From Aquabacterium sp. A7-Y (GTDB lineage: Bacteria > Pseudomonadota > Gammaproteobacteria > Burkholderiales > Burkholderiaceae_C), in the NCBI RefSeq assembly GCF_026153205.1, contig NZ_JAPFBW010000032.1:16141-80140 (forward strand): a stretch of 64,000 bases of DNA, written 5' to 3'. Under the pieces are notes generated by a model. It had not been told where the DNA came from. It saw nothing but the letters and a program-made list of their open reading frames with translations, and ran no database searches. The translations under genes were made by a program, and so were the position numbers. Shown in pieces: positions 59,920 through 64,000 of the stretch (its first letter is position 1; every line of letters begins with the position of its first letter).

Positions 59920-60774
59920 TCAGGCCGGCTCGTGCTCGCCCAGCCGGTTCCGCAACTCGCGGACCTGCTCCTTCAAGGCCAGGTTCTCCGCCGTCAGCGC
60001 TTCCACCTGGCGGGTCAGCCGGGCGATTTCTTCTTCGCTGCCGTCGGCCTCGAAGGGGTTGACCCCCAAGGACGGCGAGGCTGGCGCCGAGGCCGCTTCC
60101 TCGGGCGCGGGCGCAGCCGGTGCTTTGGTCTTGGCCTTGGCCTCGCGCACCAGCTTGGCTGCCTGGCGCAGCTCCTTCTTGCCGCCCGCGACGGCCGCCA
60201 CCTGTTCCTCGGCCGGTAGCGAGGCCACCGCGGCCGCCGCGTTGATCGAGATGGTGCCCGACTTGACGGCGGCCACCAGCTCGGGGGCGGCCGTCTTGTG
60301 GATCTTCTCGATCTGGGCCACGGTGTTGCTGCTGATGCGCGCCGCCTTCGCGATGGCTTCGCGCGTGTTCAGCGGCTCCGGCGCGGGCGGCGGCGGCGTG
60401 TCGGGGGTCGGCTCGGCGGCGTTGTCCGGCGCCGGCGTTTCAACCTGGGCGCGTGCCGCGAGGATGTCCTTCTTGCGCAGCGCCAGCACGCCGCGCTGGA
60501 AGTCCGAGACGCTGCGCCGCCCCAGGTGCTGGTCGATCATCCACAGGTGCACGTCCTCCAGCGACTTGAAGCGCGGGTTCTGCACCGTGGTGAACGGGAT
60601 GTTGTGCTTGCGGCAGATGCCGTAGCGGTTATGCCCATCGACCAGCACGTCGCCCCACAGCACCAGCGCATCGCGGCAGCCCTCGGCGAGGAGGCTGCGC
60701 TCGAGCGCGTCGTGTTCTTCGGGGGTCAGGGGATCGATGTAGGCGCGCAGTTCTTCGTTGACCTTGATGTCCAT
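59920..60774 (-). CDS. ParB/Srx-type nuclease-domain protein with C-terminal coiled coil
   Basis: 284 residues. Residues about 15-100 resemble a ParB N-terminal domain (ALVLWGDVLVDGHNRYGICRK, then DQHLGRRSVSDFQRG). A Pro-rich linker follows (about 113-140), then a helix-turn-helix-like part (TREAIAKAARISSNTVAQIEK) and a short leucine-rich coiled coil (EIARLTRQVEALTAENLALK). No parA is next to it, so it is not the chromosomal ParABS pair. The start at 60774 is natural; the longer frame is Arg/Pro noise. The target is unknown. Confidence 0.75.
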   Translation of the reverse strand: MDIKVNEELRAYIDPLTPEEHDALERSLLAEGCRDALVLWGDVLVDGHNRYGICRKHNIPFTTVQNPRFKSLEDVHLWMIDQHLGRRSVSDFQRGVLALRKKDILAARAQVETPAPDNAAEPTPDTPPPPAPEPLNTREAIAKAARISSNTVAQIEKIHKTAAPELVAAVKSGTISINAAAAVASLPAEEQVAAVAGGKKELRQAAKLVREAKAKTKAPAAPAPEEAASAPASPSLGVNPFEADGSEEEIARLTRQVEALTAENLALKEQVRELRNRLGEHEPA

Positions 60775-61178
60775 GGGAGCGGGGAGTGGAAGCGGGGCGC
60801 GCCGGTGGCCACGCGCGGGGGGGCCGCCGGCAGAGCGAGGCGGGATTCTAGTGCGGTGGGCGCCAGGGCAGGAAACGGCAGGCATCGCGCTGCGCGACTT
60901 TTCACCGCGGCTCCATCGAGCTGGCGACCGGGCACGGACCACGGGCCGCGGCGGCATGCGACGAGCCTGAAGCTTTCGGCGCTTGCGCCAACTGCTTCAC
61001 GAACCGACGTTCAAGCGAGGCGGCCAGGTGCCGATATCGGAACGAGCTTCGTGTGTCCCTGCATGACGGTCACTTGCAGGTTGCGTGCGGAAGGCTCCAG
61101 GGGCGGCCTCCGCAGGGACGTCTTCCTGCCGCTGTGCCCCCGCCCGCTATTCCTCTCCATCGTTTTCCGAACCCTCGT
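60775..61178. other. 404-bp intergenic region before the adhesin gene
   Basis: Divergent genes on both sides. I see no gene, no strong promoter match and no clear hairpin. It must hold the adhesin promoter. Confidence 0.4.
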
Positions 61179-64000
61179 ATGAAAAAAACCTACCGACTGC
61201 GCATCGTCGCCCGTGACCAGCAGGTGCGCGAGCTGTCACTGGATTCGCTGGCCCTCCTGGTGGCCGCCCCCGGCGCCAAGTACACGGTGATCGATACGGC
61301 CACGCAGGCGCCGGCGCAGGACCTCGTGCTCAAGCGGCAGGGCAAGGCCCTGCTCATCGAGGGCGCGGAGGGGCCGGTCGCCCAGATCGACGGGTTCTAC
61401 GACAACGACAAGGCCGTGGCCTTCGAGGTCCCGGCAGAGCGGGCCGGCGGGGAACCGGTGCTCATCACCGCGGCCGATGCCGGCCCGGACGGCTCCGGCA
61501 TCGTGTGGCAGGCCGGCCAGGGCACGAGCGAGGCTGGCGCCGCGTCGGTCGATCCGCTGTGGACGGCCGCCGCGGTCGGCCTGGGCGTGCTCGGCGTGGC
61601 CGCAGGCGGTGGTGGCGGTGGCGGTGGCGGCAGGCCGGCTCCCGCACCGTCTCAGGACACCAGCTTCGCCAACGCTGTCGAAGTCACGGTCGTCGGGGGC
61701 CCGGTGCTCGACAGCCATGCGCTGCAGGTCGCCATCTACGGCGCCGACGGCACGCTGCTGGACGTGGCCGAGCTCGACGCGAACGGCCACATCACGGTGG
61801 ATGTCGGCGAGTACCGCGGCGTGATCATCGCCAAGGTGGCCACGGATGCGGACGCGGTCGCCGACTACCTCGACGAAGCCACGGGCGCCGGCAAGGACCT
61901 GGACGTCGATCTCTACGCGATGGGCGTCATCGAGGGCAGCAACGAGACCCTCTCCCTCAACCTCAACGTGGTCAGCACGCTGGCCTACCTCAAGGCGCTG
62001 GAGTCGGCGGGCGTCGACCCGCTCGCCGGCAGCGGAACGCTGGACACGGCGGTGGTGGCGAGCACGAACCAGGCCATCGCCGACCTGTTCGGCCTGCCCG
62101 CGTTGCACGGCACCGACATCGTCACCATCAACGGCGACACCAGCTACAACGCCGGCGACGGCGTCAGCGCCGCGGAGAAGTACGGCGAGGTCCTCGCCGC
62201 GCTGTCCGGCGCAGACGCCAACCAAGGCGGCAGCACGGCGCAGACGCTGGCCGACCTGGTGGCTGGTGTCACCCTGGCATCCGGCTCGGGCGGGGTCACG
62301 GCGCAGCTCGACGACGCAGCCTTCCAGATGATCAATCGCGGCGCTGACCGCGTGGACCAGGCGGCCGGCACCGACACCCTCGGCACGGTGTCGGGGGACA
62401 CCAATCCCAGCATCCTCGGCTTGAGCCTCGCATCGACCGGCCAGGTGCCGGGGAGCAGCCTCAACGCGGGCGACACCGTCCTCGTGTCGCTGCGCGTCAG
62501 CGAGCCGGTGATGGTCACTGGCGTGCCGCGGCTCGCGCTGGACCTCGGTGGACAGCCGGTCGAGGCAACCTATGCCGGTGGCTCGGGCACTGGCACGCTG
62601 ACCTTCTCCTACACCGTCCAGGCGGGCCAGACCGATGCCGACGGGCTGAGCATTCCCGCCGATGCGCTGGTGCTGGCCGGCGGCAGCATCCGCGCCGCCG
62701 ACGACGGGCAGGCGCTGATCCTCACGCACGCCTCGCTGGAGCCGCAGCCCGGCTACAAGGTGGACACCACCGCTCCCGGGGTGACGCTGACCGGCGCCCT
62801 CGACGATGTCGGCCTGCTGACGGGCAACTTGGTGGCGGGCGGCAGCACGGACGACACGAGCCTGTTGCTCTCTGGCAGCTGCGAGGCGGGCGCGACGGTG
62901 CAGGTCTACGACGGCAGCACCTTGCTGGGCACGGCGGTCGTGAGCGGCACCGGCTGGACCTATGCCGCGCCGGTGCTCGACGGCGGCCACCATCAGTTTC
63001 ATGTCGTCGCGACCGATGCAGCCGGCAATCGCAGCGCGCCGAGCCCCATGGTCGCCATCACGGGCGACACCAGCGCGCCGACGGTCCACGCCACCAGCCT
63101 GTCTCTCAGCGAAGACAGCGGCGTGTCGCCGAGTGATTTCATCACCCGCCACGCCAGCCAGACCCTCTCGGCGACCTTGTCGGCGCCGCTGGGCGCCGGC
63201 GAGTCCTTGCACGGGTCGCAGGACGGCGGCGCCACCTGGACCGAGCTCACCGGCATGGTCGACGGCACGGTCCTGACCTGGACCGGCATGACCCTGCGGC
63301 CCGGCAGCCAGACGATCCAGCTGAGGGTGGACGATGCGGCGGGCAACCGCGGCCCGGTCTCCAGCCAGACCTGCCTGCTCGACACCGCCTCGCCACAGGC
63401 GCAGCTGGCCGGGGCGGTCGACAACGTCGGCAACCTCACCGGCCCCTTGGCCAGCGGCCAGGCGACCGACGACAGCGCGTTGGTGCTGTCGGGCAGCTGC
63501 GAACCCGGCTCCACGGTGCAGGTCCATGACGGCAGCACGCTGCTGGGTACGGCCACCGTAAGCGGCACCAGCTGGACCTACACCGCCACCGTGGTGAACG
63601 GCGGCACGCACCAGTTCCACGTGACGGAGACGGACGTCGCCGGCAACACCAGCGCGCCCAGCAGCGTTCTCACCGTGGTGGGCGATACGGTCGCTCCTGA
63701 GCTGACCCTGCTGGCCGCCACCGATGACGCCGGCACGATCACGGGCCCGGTGTCCAACGGTCAGGCGAGCGACGACAGCACGCTGCTGCTGAGCGGCAGC
63801 TGCGAGGCCGGCGCGACGGTGCTGGTCTACGACGGCAGCATGCTGCTGGGCACGGCCACCGTGAACGGCACCAGCTGGAGCTACAGCGCGACCGTGACGG
63901 ATGCGACGCAGCACCAGTTCCGCGCCACGGCGACCGATGCCGCGGGCAACACCAGTGCACCGACGGCCGACATCGTGGTGGTGGGCGACATGACGGCGCC
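61179..64000 (+). CDS. Giant Ig-repeat surface adhesin, BapA-like N-terminus (3' end outside window)
   Basis: 940 residues visible, no stop before the edge. MKKTYRLRIVARDQQVREL onward resembles the BapA prefix-like domain of large type-I-secreted biofilm adhesins (about residues 1-125), followed by a hydrophobic stretch and a run of nine or so Gly (about 145-155). Residues about 165-400 are a mixed domain. A bacterial Ig-like unit (about 410-525) and a tandem array follow. There is no Sec signal, as expected for type I secretion, whose signal sits at the missing C-terminus. The frame has clear GC3 bias; the long antisense frame at 61236-63914 is its shadow. Confidence 0.88.
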   Translation, partial: MKKTYRLRIVARDQQVRELSLDSLALLVAAPGAKYTVIDTATQAPAQDLVLKRQGKALLIEGAEGPVAQIDGFYDNDKAVAFEVPAERAGGEPVLITAADAGPDGSGIVWQAGQGTSEAGAASVDPLWTAAAVGLGVLGVAAGGGGGGGGGRPAPAPSQDTSFANAVEVTVVGGPVLDSHALQVAIYGADGTLLDVAELDANGHITVDVGEYRGVIIAKVATDADAVADYLDEATGAGKDLDVDLYAMGVIEGSNETLSLNLNVVSTLAYLKALESAGVDPLAGSGTLDTAVVASTNQAIADLFGLPALHGTDIVTINGDTSYNAGDGVSAAEKYGEVLAALSGADANQGGSTAQTLADLVAGVTLASGSGGVTAQLDDAAFQMINRGADRVDQAAGTDTLGTVSGDTNPSILGLSLASTGQVPGSSLNAGDTVLVSLRVSEPVMVTGVPRLALDLGGQPVEATYAGGSGTGTLTFSYTVQAGQTDADGLSIPADALVLAGGSIRAADDGQALILTHASLEPQPGYKVDTTAPGVTLTGALDDVGLLTGNLVAGGSTDDTSLLLSGSCEAGATVQVYDGSTLLGTAVVSGTGWTYAAPVLDGGHHQFHVVATDAAGNRSAPSPMVAITGDTSAPTVHATSLSLSEDSGVSPSDFITRHASQTLSATLSAPLGAGESLHGSQDGGATWTELTGMVDGTVLTWTGMTLRPGSQTIQLRVDDAAGNRGPVSSQTCLLDTASPQAQLAGAVDNVGNLTGPLASGQATDDSALVLSGSCEPGSTVQVHDGSTLLGTATVSGTSWTYTATVVNGGTHQFHVTETDVAGNTSAPSSVLTVVGDTVAPELTLLAATDDAGTITGPVSNGQASDDSTLLLSGSCEAGATVLVYDGSMLLGTATVNGTSWSYSATVTDATQHQFRATATDAAGNTSAPTADIVVVGDMTA
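62766..64000 (+). repeat. Tandem Ig-like coding repeats of about 100 residues
   Basis: Three similar units (about 62766-63078, 63381-63690, 63694-64000) share LLLSGSCEAGATVQVYDGS, LLGTATVSGTSWTY, HQF and ATDAAGNTSAP, with high DNA similarity. A different Ig-like unit lies at about 63079-63380. The period between the last two is near 303 bp. The array continues past the edge. Confidence 0.85.

Noticed and set aside
61236..63914. 892-codon open frame on the minus strand
   Set aside because: Antisense to the adhesin; low-complexity protein, no domain, and the plus frame carries all coding signals.

Overview
The window is GC-rich (by eye about 65-70% G+C) chromosomal DNA from a betaproteobacterium. 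It most resembles the Burkholderiales, in the Caldimonas/Schlegelella/Rubrivivax/Aquincola neighbourhood. The reasons are a glucokinase fused to an RpiR-type regulator, a PEP-CTERM protein, the rimP-nusA-infB-rbfA-truB-typA order and strongly GC-biased third codon positions. The species cannot be fixed from sequence alone.

Layout. 1-10.7 kb: a cut AraC-type regulator, a coiled-coil protein, an L,D-transpeptidase, a secreted PHB-depolymerase-like esterase, a large G8/beta-helix lipoprotein, a small lipoprotein, a PEP-CTERM protein, a second beta-helix lipoprotein and a CBS-domain protein. 10.8-14.6 kb: an assimilatory nitrite reductase operon (nirB-nirD and an FNT channel) on the minus strand with a structured leader. 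15-17.6 kb: an XRE-cupin regulator, then a translationally coupled SDR and a divergent QueA-like gene. 17.5-27.6 kb: a type VI secretion (T6SS) effector island. Its plus-strand part is vgrG - eagR (DUF1795 chaperone) - prePAAR/PAAR/Rhs effector - immunity candidate. Divergent from vgrG lie a protein with a C-terminal hydrophobic domain and a coupled polytopic membrane protein whose frame is broken twice. tRNA-Ser(GGA) closes this part.

28.3-33.7 kb: nfeD-slipin, a PLP arginine/lysine/ornithine decarboxylase and two lipoproteins, the second frameshifted at a G9 tract. 33.7-45.7 kb: an eight-gene minus-strand maltodextrin locus, lamB - GH13 glucosidase - malK - malE - malF - malG - lipoprotein GH13 amylase - glk/rpiR fusion. 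It covers outer-membrane uptake, ABC import, hydrolysis to glucose, phosphorylation and control. The 690-bp region before it carries three RpiR/HexR-like boxes and is shared with a second, divergent glk. 47.4-49.2 kb: a SHOCT protein and fabI. 49.3-57.8 kb: the translation operon rimP-nusA-infB, then rbfA, truB and typA, with a visible promoter and attenuator-like hairpin ahead of rimP. 57.8-60.8 kb: an EamA transporter, an HIBCH-type hydrolase and a ParB-like protein. 61.2 kb to the right edge: the start of a giant Ig-repeat, BapA-like surface adhesin that runs out of the window.

The most interesting material is the T6SS island, which holds a Rhs toxin tail of ParB/sulfiredoxin-like appearance with its immunity candidate and a second effector/immunity-like pair. 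Next are the operator set and fused kinase-regulator that appear to close a regulatory loop on the maltodextrin operon.
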